Source: Aeromonas sanarellii (GTDB lineage Bacteria; Pseudomonadota; Gammaproteobacteria; Enterobacterales; Aeromonadaceae). From it: a stretch of DNA of 64,000 nucleotides. Shown here piece by piece: positions 17,824 to 26,925 of the stretch. The notes beneath the pieces are model-generated. The model was given only the letters and a program-made list of their open reading frames with translations. It was not told the origin of the DNA and ran no database searches. The stretch lies in assembly GCF_000820085.1 (NCBI RefSeq), contig NZ_CDBN01000038.1, forward strand, positions 1 to 64,000. The letters run 5' to 3'. The translations under genes were made by a program, and so were the position numbers. Positions within the stretch are counted from its first letter, which is position 1, and each line of letters starts with the position of its first letter.

Positions 17824-19785
17824 GTGCTGGCGGAGCTCGGCTATCTCTCACTGTTGCTGGCGACCGGGCTCGCCCTGCTGCAAGGCACCCTGCCCTGGCT
17901 GGGGCTGCGGCTCGCCTCACGCCCGCTGCTGGGCTGCGCAACACCACTGGCCCTCCTGGTCGCGCTCCTGCTCGGGGCCGCCCTGCTGCTGCTCGCCAGC
18001 TGTTTTGGCCAGGATGACTTTACCCTGGTCTATGTGGCCCAGCACGCCAACAGCGCCCTGCCCCTTGGCTTCAAGCTGGCGGCGGTGTGGGGCGGCCACG
18101 AGGGTTCCATGCTGTTCTTCGTCTTTGCGCTGGGGCTGTGGGGCGCGCTGGTCGCCCTTTGCTCCAAGCGGATCGATCCGCTGATTAAAACCCGGGTATT
18201 GGCCATCATGGGGCTGATCGTCGGGCTGTTCGGCCTCTATACCCTGATCTTCTCCAGCCCGTTTGACCGCCAGTTCCCGGGGCCGCTGGAGGGGCGCGAT
18301 CTCAACCCCATGCTGCAGGACATCGGCCTCATCATCCACCCGCCCCTGCTCTATCTCGGTTACGTCGGCTTTGCGGTCAACTTCGCCTTCGCCATGGCGG
18401 CGCTGCACTCGGGTCGGCTCGATGGCGCCGTGGCCCACTGGAGCCGACCCTGGGCGCTCGGCTCCTGGGTGTTTCTCACCGCCGGCATAGTGCTGGGTTC
18501 CTGGTGGGCCTATTACGAGCTCGGCTGGGGCGGCTGGTGGTTCTGGGATCCGGTGGAAAATGCCTCCCTCTTGCCCTGGCTGCTCGGTACCGCCCTGCTG
18601 CACGCCCTGGTGGTGTGCGAGAAGCGCGGCGCTTACGGCCATGCCGTGCTGCTGCTCTCCATCTTTACCTTTTCGCTGAGCCTGCTCGGCACCTTCGTGG
18701 TGCGCTCCGGGGTGCTCACCTCGGTACACGCCTTTGCGGTCGACCCCAGCCGCGGCCTCACCCTGCTGTTGCTGCTCGGCTTGCTATTGACCTGCGCCCT
18801 CACCCTGTTTGCCCTGCGGGCGGATATTCGCGCCCCCTATGCCCGCTTTGGCTTGCTGTCAAAAGAGGGGCTGCTCGGTGCCACCATCCTGCTGCTCAGC
18901 GTGGCCTGCGCCAGCGTGCTGCTCGGCACCTTCTACCCCATGGTGTTCCAGTCGCTCCATCTGGGCTCACTCTCGGTGGGCGCCCCCTATTTCAATACCA
19001 TCTTCGTGCCGCTGGCCCTCTGCCTGATGGCGCTGATGACCCAGCTGCCGCGCCTGCGCTGGCAGCATCTGGCAGCCCAGCGCCGCATCAAGGTGCTGCT
19101 CCCATGCCTGTTCGGTCTGCTGGGGGGCGCCTTGCTGAGTCTCGCCTATCCCGAGCCGCTGCGGGCAAGCTGGCTGGGGCTTGCGGCCAACGTGCTGAGC
19201 CTCTGGCTGATGGCCAGCCTGCTGCTCCCGCTCTTGCAACCGACGTCGCTGCGCGAGCTCACCCTCAATCGGTTCGGCAGCCTGCTGGCCCACCTCGGGG
19301 TGGCGGTGTGCGCCCTCGGCATCGCACAGGTGAGTCACCACAGTCAGGAGGGGGGCGCGGTACTCGCCGCAGGCAAGCCCTATCGGCTCGGCGCCTTCGA
19401 GTTTCGCTATGAGGGGAGCGAGCCGATCATCGGCCCCAACTACACCGCCGAGCGCATCACTCTCAGCGTGCATAAGGACGATAAAGAGGTGGCGCTGCTG
19501 ATGCCGGAGCGGCGCCACTACAGCGTGCGCACCATGAACATGAACGAGCCCGGCATCGCGTGGGGTCTGTTTGGCGATCTCTACGTGGTGCTTGGCGATA
19601 AGATGGGACCCGGCGCCTATGCCATGCGGCTGCACTACAAGCCGCTGGTGCGCTGGATCTGGCTCGGTGGCCTGTTGATGATGGCGGGCGGCGCCCTGCG
19701 CCTGCTCGCTCGCCGGCCGCTGCTGGCTAGCCATCCTGCGCCAGCTACCGCCCCCAACCCTCGGCTTGAACAGGAGTCCTTATGA
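17824..19785 (+). CDS. nrfE: CcmF-type haem lyase for the NrfA CxxCK haem
   Basis: The 653-residue polytopic membrane protein has the tryptophan-rich WWD signature WGGWWFWDPVENASLLPW of CcmF/NrfE. The start is GTG 17824, with GGAGG about 4 bases upstream. The overlapping ATG at 17822 is in another frame and does not encode the conserved protein. With NrfF and NrfG it attaches haem to the atypical CxxCK site of NrfA, which the general Ccm system does not serve. It overlaps the following thioredoxin gene by 4 bases (ATGA at 19782). It lies 173 bp after nrfD, behind a hairpin. Confidence 0.95.
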   Translation: MLAELGYLSLLLATGLALLQGTLPWLGLRLASRPLLGCATPLALLVALLLGAALLLLASCFGQDDFTLVYVAQHANSALPLGFKLAAVWGGHEGSMLFFVFALGLWGALVALCSKRIDPLIKTRVLAIMGLIVGLFGLYTLIFSSPFDRQFPGPLEGRDLNPMLQDIGLIIHPPLLYLGYVGFAVNFAFAMAALHSGRLDGAVAHWSRPWALGSWVFLTAGIVLGSWWAYYELGWGGWWFWDPVENASLLPWLLGTALLHALVVCEKRGAYGHAVLLLSIFTFSLSLLGTFVVRSGVLTSVHAFAVDPSRGLTLLLLLGLLLTCALTLFALRADIRAPYARFGLLSKEGLLGATILLLSVACASVLLGTFYPMVFQSLHLGSLSVGAPYFNTIFVPLALCLMALMTQLPRLRWQHLAAQRRIKVLLPCLFGLLGGALLSLAYPEPLRASWLGLAANVLSLWLMASLLLPLLQPTSLRELTLNRFGSLLAHLGVAVCALGIAQVSHHSQEGGAVLAAGKPYRLGAFEFRYEGSEPIIGPNYTAERITLSVHKDDKEVALLMPERRHYSVRTMNMNEPGIAWGLFGDLYVVLGDKMGPGAYAMRLHYKPLVRWIWLGGLLMMAGGALRLLARRPLLASHPAPATAPNPRLEQESL

Positions 19786-20369
19786 ACGCCCGTCTGCGCC
19801 TGTTCGTGCCGCTCGTGCTCACCCTGGGGCTCGGTGCCCTGCTCTGGCTCGGCCTTGGCAACAACCCCTACAGCCAGGATGAGGCCGTCGCAGGGCGCAC
19901 TCTGCCTGCCTGGCAGAGTGACAATCTGCTTGGCGGCGCCCCCATCCACACCGCGGCGCTCAAGGGGGAGCCCTTCGTGCTCAACGTCTGGGCCAGCTGG
20001 TGCCCCAACTGCCGCGCCGAGCATCCGCTGCTGGGTGAGCTGGCCAGCGCCGTGCCCCTTTATGGCCTCAACTACCGGGACAAGGGGGACGCCGCCCGCG
20101 CCTGGCTCACCGAGGCGGGCAACCCCTATCGCGCCGTGCTGGCCGACCCCGACGGCCGACTCGCACTGGAGCTCGGTGTCTACGGCACGCCGGAGACCTA
20201 TCTCTTCGCCGGCGACGGTACCCTGCTGACCCGCCATACCGGCCTGCTCACCCGGGAGATCTGGCAACGCCAGTTTGCCCCCCTGCTTGCAAAGGCCCGC
20301 AGCAACACCGCCAGTCAGCCCGACGTGGAGAGAGAAGTGGAGAGACAAGTGCAGGAGAGCAAGCCATGA
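19782..20369 (+). CDS. CcmG/DsbE-type periplasmic thioredoxin of the nrf operon
   Basis: The protein has 195 residues with an N-terminal membrane anchor (LVLTLGLGALLWLGLG) and the redox motif WCPNC (Cys74, Cys77) in a thioredoxin fold, also carrying the cis-proline context GTPETY. Such membrane-tethered thioredoxins reduce apocytochrome CxxC cysteines before haem ligation. Its place between nrfE and nrfF suggests it is dedicated to NrfA/NrfB maturation, as in nrf operons that carry a DsbE-like gene. It overlaps nrfE upstream and nrfF-nrfG downstream by 4 bases each. The tail is rich in charged repeats (VEREVERQVQ). Confidence 0.9.
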   Translation: MNARLRLFVPLVLTLGLGALLWLGLGNNPYSQDEAVAGRTLPAWQSDNLLGGAPIHTAALKGEPFVLNVWASWCPNCRAEHPLLGELASAVPLYGLNYRDKGDAARAWLTEAGNPYRAVLADPDGRLALELGVYGTPETYLFAGDGTLLTRHTGLLTREIWQRQFAPLLAKARSNTASQPDVEREVERQVQESKP

Positions 20370-21556
20370 GCCGCCTCGGCCACGCCCTGATCGCGCCGCT
20401 CTTGCTGGCATTAAGCCTCGGAGCCCTTGCCAGCGGGGTCGATACCTATGAGTTTCGCCACCCCGAGCGGCAGACCCGCGCTCAGGATCTGGCCCGCGCC
20501 CTGCGCTGCCCCCAGTGCCAGAACCAGAACCTGGTGGAGTCCAACTCCCCCATCGCCCGGGATCTGCGGCTCGAGGTCTATCGCTGGGTGGACGAGGGAC
20601 AGAGCGATGAGCAGGTGATCGCCCGCATGACGGAGCGCTTCGGCGATTTCGTGCGCTACGATCCCCCCTTCAAGCGCAGCACGGCGCTGCTGTGGGGCGG
20701 CCCCGCCCTCTTGCTGTTGCTGGCCCTCAATCGCCTGCGCAGGAGCCTGCATCGCCGGCAACCGGCGCGAGTGCCGCTTATCGGCGACAGAGCCGAGGGG
20801 ATGCTCGCCCACGACCCCAGGGCCGAGCTGAACCGGCTGATCATGGCCGAGCAGCAGGCGGGGCTTGCTCCCCACAGCCGCCTCTACCGGGAGCTGGAGC
20901 TGGCCCGCCTCGCCAACGCCACCCCACCTGCCGAGCAGGCCCTGCGCGATCGGCTGGCAAGGGAGCCCTCTGCCAGCGCGCTGCCCTGGCTGCAGTCATG
21001 GATACTCATTGGGACCCTGCTGCTGGCGCTGGTGACCGGTATTTATGCCGGCACCGGCCGCTATCAGGCGTGGCAGGCTTATCAGTCGCGCCCCGATCCG
21101 CTGGCAGGATTGAGCCCGCGGGATCTGCAGGACAAGGCGCTGGGCGCCCTGCACCAGCGCCTGCAAGCCAACCCCGCCGATCTCGAGGCCTGGGCGGCGC
21201 TCGGGCAGTTGTATCTGTATCGGGACGAGTACGCCAACGCCCTGCTCGCCTACCAGCGCCTCGCTCTGCAAGAGGGGGGGGCCAGCGCGGCGACCCAGGC
21301 CGCCCAGGCCACCGTGCTCTACTACCAGGCGGGTCAGCAGCTGACCCCTGAGGCGCTGCGCCTGCTCGATAGTGCGCTCAAGCAGGACAAGGGGGAAGTG
21401 AGCGCCCTGATGTTGTTCGCCTCCGATCACTTCCTGCACGGCCGCTATTCCCAGGCCATCGCCCTCTGGCAGCAGTTGCTGGACGAGGAGCGCCCCCGCA
21501 TCAACCGTGCCGCGCTGATCGAGGCCATTCAGACCGCGCGGATGATGGGGGGCTGA
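20366..21556 (+). CDS. Fused NrfF (CcmH-like) and NrfG (TPR) haem-lyase accessory protein
   Basis: The 396-residue protein joins two parts that are separate in E. coli. Residues about 1-130 are NrfF/CcmH-like: signal peptide, RCPQCQ redox motif (Cys48, Cys51), and a transmembrane helix near 105-125. Residues about 140-396 are NrfG/CcmI-like: a second membrane helix (IGTLLLALVTGIYAG) and tetratricopeptide-like helices (LEAWAALGQLYLYRDEYANA). NrfF reduces the apocytochrome and NrfG binds the C-terminus of apo-NrfA, so the fusion ties both to NrfE. The ATG at 20366 overlaps the upstream stop. It is the last gene of the nrf cluster. The fused architecture also resembles CcmH of E. coli, but the context supports nrf. 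Confidence 0.9.
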   Translation: MSRLGHALIAPLLLALSLGALASGVDTYEFRHPERQTRAQDLARALRCPQCQNQNLVESNSPIARDLRLEVYRWVDEGQSDEQVIARMTERFGDFVRYDPPFKRSTALLWGGPALLLLLALNRLRRSLHRRQPARVPLIGDRAEGMLAHDPRAELNRLIMAEQQAGLAPHSRLYRELELARLANATPPAEQALRDRLAREPSASALPWLQSWILIGTLLLALVTGIYAGTGRYQAWQAYQSRPDPLAGLSPRDLQDKALGALHQRLQANPADLEAWAALGQLYLYRDEYANALLAYQRLALQEGGASAATQAAQATVLYYQAGQQLTPEALRLLDSALKQDKGEVSALMLFASDHFLHGRYSQAIALWQQLLDEERPRINRAALIEAIQTARMMGG

Positions 21557-21905
21557 GTCGGCCCCGACGGCTGCAAAAACGGCGCCCCCTTTTCCCTGCG
21601 CTGACGCCGTTTCCCCCGTCATCAGGGTCATTAATGGCGTTTTCGACGGGGCAATGCTTCCTGAGGTGCGAAAAGAGTCGTCAGCACGGCCATCACCGGC
21701 TTATAGTGCGCACCGTGTCGGGAGCACAACGGACCTAGGCCGGTCCGTCATGACTCCCCTGGGTGCGCCCATAGCCCCGAAGAAGGTTATTTCAAGGTGC
21801 GCCAACCCATAAAATTGAAATATCGGGCCGCCAGACGTTGTGAAGCGTCAATTACCGTCATATAACTTAGCCAAATGTCCCTGTGAGTCGTAGTAGAGTC
21901 CAATC
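21557..21905 (+). promoter_or_regulatory. nrf-pbpG intergenic region
   Basis: This 349-bp gap has no gene. A weak terminator-like inverted repeat, AAACGGCG (21577-21584) / CGCCGTTT (21605-21612), lies just after nrfF-nrfG. A compact hairpin, ACGGACC..GGTCCGT, lies at 21729-21748. AT-rich sequence around 21805-21890 is the likely pbpG promoter; no clear -35/-10 pair can be assigned. Confidence 0.45.
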
Positions 21906-22826
21906 ATGAACCTTCGCCCTTTTCTTCCCCTGCTGCTCGGCGCCTTCCTCCTTCCCGCCAGCATGGAAAGCGCCCATGCCAACCCGTTTTCTGCGACCTC
22001 TTCCTCCACCAACAGCCTGCTCGAGCCCCGTACCAATCTCGCCCTGAGATCCGATGCCTACGTGGTCGCCAACCCGAAAACCGGCGAGATCCTGGCCGAA
22101 CGCAACGCCAACCGGGTGATGTCCATCGCCTCCATCACCAAGCTGATGACGGCGCTGGTGGTGCTGGACGGCAACCAGCGCCTCAACGAGACCCTCACCG
22201 TCACCATGGACGACGTGGACAGACTCAAGGGCACGGGCTCGCGCCTCGCGGTGGGCTCGCGCCTGAGCCGCGCCGACATGCTGCACATTGCCCTGATGTC
22301 GTCGGAGAACCGTGCCGCCTCGGCATTGGGACGGCACTACCCGGGTGGCCGCAAGGCCTTTATCGAGGCGATGAATGCCAAGGCCCGCATGCTCGGCATG
22401 TGGAGCACCCATTTCGCCGACAGTACAGGTCTCAACCCGCGCAACGTCTCCACCGCCCACGATCTCGCCAAGCTGGCCGCCGCTGCGTCCACCTACCCGC
22501 TGATCCGCCAGTACACCGCCTCAGAGCAGCGCCTGGTGCGCAACGGCAAGCGCCAGCTGCACTATCTCAACTCCAACCGCCTGGTCCGGGAAGGCGAATG
22601 GCCCATCCTGGTCTCCAAGACCGGCTATATCCGCGAGGCGGGTCGCTGCCTGGTCATGGGCACCCGGGTCAACAACGAGCCCGTGGTCATGGTGCTGCTC
22701 CACGCCAACACCACCAATGAGCGGGTGGCCGATGCCAGAAAGATCAAGAGCTGGCTGGAAACCTCGGGCCGCATGACCCTGACCGCCCAGTCCACGCCTC
22801 CCGCCAAGCTGTTCAGCAACCAGTAA
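21906..22826 (+). CDS. pbpG: D-alanyl-D-alanine endopeptidase (PBP7)
   Basis: The protein has 306 residues with a signal peptide ending near SAHA. It carries the three serine-peptidase motifs of the S11 family: SxxK (SITK, residues 76-79), SxN (SEN in LMSSENRAAS) and KTG (VSKTGYIREAG). PBP7 cleaves D-Ala-meso-DAP cross-links in periplasmic peptidoglycan. It is monocistronic, with an intergenic region upstream and a strong terminator downstream. Another S11 DD-carboxypeptidase is possible, but the short C-terminus and motif spacing favour PbpG. Confidence 0.9.
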   Translation: MNLRPFLPLLLGAFLLPASMESAHANPFSATSSSTNSLLEPRTNLALRSDAYVVANPKTGEILAERNANRVMSIASITKLMTALVVLDGNQRLNETLTVTMDDVDRLKGTGSRLAVGSRLSRADMLHIALMSSENRAASALGRHYPGGRKAFIEAMNAKARMLGMWSTHFADSTGLNPRNVSTAHDLAKLAAAASTYPLIRQYTASEQRLVRNGKRQLHYLNSNRLVREGEWPILVSKTGYIREAGRCLVMGTRVNNEPVVMVLLHANTTNERVADARKIKSWLETSGRMTLTAQSTPPAKLFSNQ

Positions 22827-22834
22827 CGGCCACA

Positions 22835-22872
22835 GAAGGCCCCCGCACCGGCAGGTGCGGGGGCCTTCTCAT
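22835..22872 (+). terminator. Terminator after pbpG
   Basis: A perfect 15-bp stem, GAAGGCCCCCGCACC / GGTGCGGGGGCCTTC, with a GGCA loop is followed by TCATT. It is very GC-rich with a short T-tract. Confidence 0.8.
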
Positions 22873-22987
22873 TGCGCCTCTCCCCTCACGAGCCGCAGCG
22901 CCGCCTTTCCCGTCCCGCGGTGATCCCATTCTGGCTGCGCTTCGTTATGCAGGCAGAGATAGGTCAACCCAGTGAACGAGGCGGAGC

Positions 22988-23128
22988 ATGCACCTCAAAC
23001 CCCATCTACCCCAGAAGATCTGTCCCGTCTGCCAGCGTCCTTTCGCCTGGCGGCGCAAGTGGGCGCGCTGCTGGCAGGAGGTGCGCTACTGCAGCGAACG
23101 CTGCCGCCGTCAGAAGGAGCACGCCTGA
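22988..23128 (+). CDS. DUF2256 small zinc-ribbon-like protein
   Basis: The protein has 46 residues: [19 protein letters not shown] then WRRKW and CSERCRRQ. The CPVC...CSERC arrangement and WRRKW core are the DUF2256 pattern, a tiny presumed metal-binding protein commonly found next to cryptochrome/photolyase-related genes. Here it is immediately followed by such a gene: its stop (TGA 23126-23128) overlaps the next ATG by one base (TGATG), indicating translational coupling. Its function is not established; the conserved pairing suggests a role with the photolyase-like protein. Confidence 0.85.
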   Translation: MHLKPHLPQKICPVCQRPFAWRRKWARCWQEVRYCSERCRRQKEHA

Positions 23129-24648
23129 TGGAGCTGCGCCTCATCCTCGGCGATCAGCTGAATGCCGGTCACAGCTGGTTTCGTACGCCGGATCCCAGGG
23201 TTTGCTACCTGATGGCGGAGCTGCGCCAGGAGACGGACTACTGCCGCCACCATCGCCAGAAGGTGCTCGCCTTCTTTGCCGCCATGCGCGCCTTCGCCGC
23301 CGCCCTCACCCAGGCTGGACACCGGGTCTGCTACCTGACCCTGGACGAGAGCGCCCCCTGGCCCGACTTGCCCAGCTTGCTGACGGCCCAGCTCGAAGCG
23401 CATCAGGCCGAGCGCTTTGCCTGGCAGAGCCCGGACGAGTGGCGCCTTGCGAGCCAGCTTACCCAGTGGGCTGCGGGCCTCGCCATCCCGGCCCGCGAGG
23501 TGGACAGCGAACATTTTCTCACCCCCCGTGATGGCTGGCAGCGCTACCCCCACGGCCGGATGGAGTTCTTCTACCGCGCCCTGCGAAAGCAGTACCAGGT
23601 GCTGCTCGATGAAGGCGGCCAACCCCTTGGCGGGCGCTGGAACTTCGATGACGAGAACCGCGCCAAATTACCGGCGAGCCAGCCCATCCCGACGCCCCTC
23701 ACCTTTGCCAACGAGGTGAGGGAGATAGACGCCATGCTGACCCGCCACGGCGTCAGCACCATTGGCACAGCCGATGCCGACGCCCTGCCCTGGCCCGTCA
23801 CCCGGCGCCAGAGCCGCGCACTGCTCGAACACTTTCTGGTGCACTGCCTGCCCCACTTCGGCCGCTATCAGGACGCCCTGAGCGAGCGGGGCTGGAGCCT
23901 GTTTCACAGCCGCTTGTCATTTTCGCTCAACAGCAAGATGCTCCATCCCCTCGAGGTGATCCGCGCAGCCGAAGCCCATTGGCGGGGCAACCAGGCCACC
24001 ATTTCGCTCTCCCAGGCGGAGGGCTTCATTCGCCAGATCCTCGGCTGGCGCGAGTTCGTCCGCGCCCTCTACTGGGAGCAGATGCCGGACTATGGGCGCG
24101 TCAATTTTCTGGAGGCCGATCGCCCCCTGCCCGGCTTTTTCTGGAGCACAGAAACTAAAATGGCCTGCGTGCGCCACGCCATCCGCCAGTCTCTGGATCA
24201 CGCCTATGCCCACCACATCCAGCGGCTCATGGTGACCGGCAACTTCGCCCTGCTGGCGGGTATCCACCCGGATGAGGTGGACGCCTGGTATCTGGGCATC
24301 TACGTGGACGCCATCGAGTGGGTGGAACTGCCCAACACCCGCGGCATGAGCCAGTTTGCCGATGGCGGCCTGATGGGCAGCAAGCCCTACGCCAGCAGCG
24401 GCACCTATCTGGCGCGCATGGGCCACTACTGCAAGGGGTGCCGCTATGAGGTGAAGGCCCGCAGCGGGCCGGACAGCTGCCCGTTCAACAGCCTCTACTG
24501 GCACTTTCTTTGGCGCCATCGGGACAAGCTGGGAGCCAATCCCCGCCTCACCCTCCCCTATGCCAACTGGGACGGCCAACCCGAGGCGCAGCGGCAGGCC
24601 ATACTGGCGACGGCGGAGCACCATCTGCTCCACCTGGAGCGGCTCTGA
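23128..24648 (+). CDS. Cryptochrome/photolyase-related protein (FeS-BCP type)
   Basis: The protein has 506 residues from ATG 23128, chosen for the overlap with the DUF2256 stop and the AAGGAG upstream. A longer frame from 22972 has no support. It starts LRLILGDQLN, the hallmark of the deoxyribodipyrimidine photolyase-related family, which includes the prokaryotic (6-4) photolyases with FAD and an Fe-S cluster. FAD-domain motifs include GWREFVRALYWEQMPDY and NTRGMSQFADGG. Candidate cluster cysteines include CKGC and a later C in SCPFNSLYW. Expected role: light-dependent repair of UV lesions or blue-light sensing. Downstream is a 153-bp gap before dadA. Confidence 0.9.
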   Translation: MELRLILGDQLNAGHSWFRTPDPRVCYLMAELRQETDYCRHHRQKVLAFFAAMRAFAAALTQAGHRVCYLTLDESAPWPDLPSLLTAQLEAHQAERFAWQSPDEWRLASQLTQWAAGLAIPAREVDSEHFLTPRDGWQRYPHGRMEFFYRALRKQYQVLLDEGGQPLGGRWNFDDENRAKLPASQPIPTPLTFANEVREIDAMLTRHGVSTIGTADADALPWPVTRRQSRALLEHFLVHCLPHFGRYQDALSERGWSLFHSRLSFSLNSKMLHPLEVIRAAEAHWRGNQATISLSQAEGFIRQILGWREFVRALYWEQMPDYGRVNFLEADRPLPGFFWSTETKMACVRHAIRQSLDHAYAHHIQRLMVTGNFALLAGIHPDEVDAWYLGIYVDAIEWVELPNTRGMSQFADGGLMGSKPYASSGTYLARMGHYCKGCRYEVKARSGPDSCPFNSLYWHFLWRHRDKLGANPRLTLPYANWDGQPEAQRQAILATAEHHLLHLERL

Positions 24649-24801
24649 ATCGACCGGATTTCATGCCAGAAGGTGAGTGAATGACAACATTGAGAGCCAG
24701 TTAACAAAATGTGAATAGCAATAACCACCAATGACATCGACACCAGTTGAATATCCTGTGGCGGCTGATTAAGGTGGAGGCCCCAGTCAAGGAGAGACAA
24801 G

Positions 24802-26055
24802 ATGGACATAGTGGTACTCGGTGGTGGCGTGGTCGGCGTGACCAGCGCCTGGTATCTGGCCAAGGCCGGTCACAAGGTGACCCTGCTGGAGCGACGTGAC
24901 GGGGTGGCCCTTGAAACCAGCCATGCCAATGCGGGTCAGATCTCCCCGGGTTATGCCTCTCCCTGGGCGGCTCCCGGGATCCCCCTCAAGGCGGCCAAGT
25001 GGTTGCTGCAAAAACACGCCCCCTTCACGGTGCGCCCCACTTCGGATCCCTTCCAGCTGAGCTGGATGCTGAAGATGTTCGCCAACTGCACTCCGGCCGC
25101 CTATGCGGTCAACAAGGGGCGCATGGTGCGGCTGGCCGAATACAGCCGCGACTGCATGAAGGCCCTGAGGGAGGAGCTGGCCCTCGAGTACGAGGGACGC
25201 CAGCTCGGTACCCTGCAACTGTTCCGCAGCCAGGCCCAGCGCGATGCCAGCCAGCGCGACATCGCCGTGCTGGAAGAGTACGGCGTCCCCTACCAGTCCC
25301 TGGATGCCAGCGGCTGCGAGGAGGTGGAGCCCGCCCTGGCGCGGGTACGCGGCAAGGTGGTGGGGGGCCTGCGCCTGCCGGGAGACGAGACAGGGGACTG
25401 CTTCCGCTTCACCCGGGCCCTGGCTGACGAGGCTCGTCGGCTCGGGGTGACTTTCGTCTTCAACTGCCCCATCGACGAGGTCGAACTCGCCAAGGGGCGC
25501 GCCGTGGCGGTCCGGGCCGGCGAGCGGCGCTTCCAGGCCGACGCCATCGTCTGTGCCCTCGGCAGCTATGGCACCGGCTTCCTGCGCCCCCTCGGGATAG
25601 CGCTCCCCGTCTACCCGGTCAAGGGCTACTCCCTCACCCTGCCGATGACGGATGCCAATGGTGCCCCCCGCAGCACTGTGCTGGACGAAACCTACAAGGT
25701 GGCCATCACCCGCTTCGACGAGCGGATCCGGGTCGGCGGCATGGCCGAACTCTCGGGCTTCAACCTGGCGCTCAACCCCAAGCGCCACGACACCCTGGCC
25801 ATGGTGGTAAGAGACCTCTTCCCCGAAGGGGGCGATCTCGCGCAGGCCAGCTTCTGGACCGGGCTGCGCCCCATGACCCCGGACGGCACGCCCCTGGTGG
25901 GCCCGAGCCCCATCCCCGGGCTCTGGCTCAACACCGGCCACGGCACCCTGGGCTGGACCATGGCGGCGGGATCGGGCCAGTTGCTCAGCGATCTCATCTC
26001 GGGCAGCGCCCCCGCCATCAGCGACGAGGGGCTGACCCTGGCCCGCTACGGCTAG
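24802..26055 (+). CDS. dadA: D-amino acid dehydrogenase, small subunit
   Basis: The 417-residue FAD protein has an N-terminal dinucleotide-binding motif ([20 protein letters not shown]) and the DadA signature around [22 protein letters not shown]. It oxidises D-amino acids, chiefly D-alanine, to 2-oxo acids, passing electrons to the respiratory chain at the inner membrane face. A good AAGGAGAG lies before ATG 24802. There is no adjacent alanine racemase (dadX). The upstream 153-bp gap is AT-rich with a TGTGA half-site (in aaatgtgaatagc), suggestive only. A long hairpin terminator follows. Confidence 0.93.
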   Translation: MDIVVLGGGVVGVTSAWYLAKAGHKVTLLERRDGVALETSHANAGQISPGYASPWAAPGIPLKAAKWLLQKHAPFTVRPTSDPFQLSWMLKMFANCTPAAYAVNKGRMVRLAEYSRDCMKALREELALEYEGRQLGTLQLFRSQAQRDASQRDIAVLEEYGVPYQSLDASGCEEVEPALARVRGKVVGGLRLPGDETGDCFRFTRALADEARRLGVTFVFNCPIDEVELAKGRAVAVRAGERRFQADAIVCALGSYGTGFLRPLGIALPVYPVKGYSLTLPMTDANGAPRSTVLDETYKVAITRFDERIRVGGMAELSGFNLALNPKRHDTLAMVVRDLFPEGGDLAQASFWTGLRPMTPDGTPLVGPSPIPGLWLNTGHGTLGWTMAAGSGQLLSDLISGSAPAISDEGLTLARYG

Positions 26056-26073
26056 CTCTGCCACCGGGTTCAG

Positions 26074-26114
26074 ACGAGAGAGGGAGTGCCAGGCACTCCC
26101 TCTCTCGTATTTTC
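26074..26114. terminator. Bidirectional terminator, dadA / tetR-type gene
   Basis: A 17-bp perfect stem, ACGAGAGAGGGAGTGCC / GGCACTCCCTCTCTCGT, with a one-base loop is followed by ATTTTC. It lies between convergent dadA and the TetR-family gene. Confidence 0.9.
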
Positions 26115-26122
26115 ACGCCTCG

Positions 26123-26797
26123 TCAGGGCACGGGTACCAGCCCGGGCAGGGAGTGCCAGACCCGCGCCGGATCCGGCTCGGCGATGGCCGTCGCCACCAG
26201 TTGCTCGCTCCAGCGCCGATGGAGTTGCCACAGTGCGCTGCCCGCCTCCCCCTGCCCCTTGGTACACTGCCTGGCCACGTCTGCGGTGCGGTAGAAATAG
26301 CGCACCAGGGTGGTGAGCTCGGGCTCTGGCCAGCGGCAGCCGAAATGGCGCAGCCGCTCGGACCAGAACGCAATCTGGCGCCCCTCGTGCTCCTGCTCCA
26401 CCTGGTGCAGGGCGGGGATGAGATCCATCGCCTGCCACAGCGCCCCGTAGCCAACGAAGCGCGCGTCCAGCGCCTCCAGCGCCTCATCCAGCAGCAGGAG
26501 TGTCTGCGGCCAGCTGTCGGCCTGCGTGCGGATGGCCTCCTGGGCCTCGCACACCGCCGAAAGCCAGGCCATGGCCAGCTGGCAGATGATCGCCTCCTTG
26601 TTGGGGTAGAGATGGTAGAGGGACTTGATCCCCACCCCGGCCCGGGCGGCGATGGCATTGGTGTTGAGGGCCGCGAACCCCTGCTCCTGCAGCAGATCCA
26701 GGGTGGCCTGCTCGATACGCGACGCCACCTCCTGACTGCGCTGCTGCCTGGGCTGGCGCCGCATGCAGAGGCCGTCAGGCAGCGAATGTTCCCCCAT
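26123..26797 (-). CDS. TetR-family transcriptional regulator
   Basis: The protein has 224 residues from ATG 26797, chosen because GGGAG lies about 8 bases upstream; longer starts at 26830 and 26857 lack such a site. The N-terminal helix-turn-helix runs from about SQEVASRIEQATLDLLQEQG to GVGIKSLYHLYPNKEAI, the classic TetR pattern. The C-terminal ligand domain shows no obvious family match. It is divergent from a lipoprotein amidohydrolase gene. A perfect 18-bp palindrome and a second imperfect copy lie between them, so it probably represses that gene and itself. The inducer is unknown. Confidence 0.9.
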   Translation of the reverse strand: MGEHSLPDGLCMRRQPRQQRSQEVASRIEQATLDLLQEQGFAALNTNAIAARAGVGIKSLYHLYPNKEAIICQLAMAWLSAVCEAQEAIRTQADSWPQTLLLLDEALEALDARFVGYGALWQAMDLIPALHQVEQEHEGRQIAFWSERLRHFGCRWPEPELTTLVRYFYRTADVARQCTKGQGEAGSALWQLHRRWSEQLVATAIAEPDPARVWHSLPGLVPVP

Positions 26798-26869
26798 CCC
26801 GTTTCTCCCACCATGGTGACTGTCTTTCATAACTACATGATGAGACAAGATAAACACAAGTCAAAAAAA

Positions 26870-26887
26870 GTGCAGCAATCACTGGCA
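26870..26887. promoter_or_regulatory. Secondary TetR-type operator copy
   Basis: GTGCAGCAATCACTGGCA matches the perfect palindrome 56 bp away at 13 of 18 positions, including the whole AATCACTG core. It lies 73 bp upstream of the regulator start. Confidence 0.55.
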
Positions 26888-26925
26888 TTTTTGCCAAAGG
26901 CTGCAATAACCATAGGTGCCCATAT

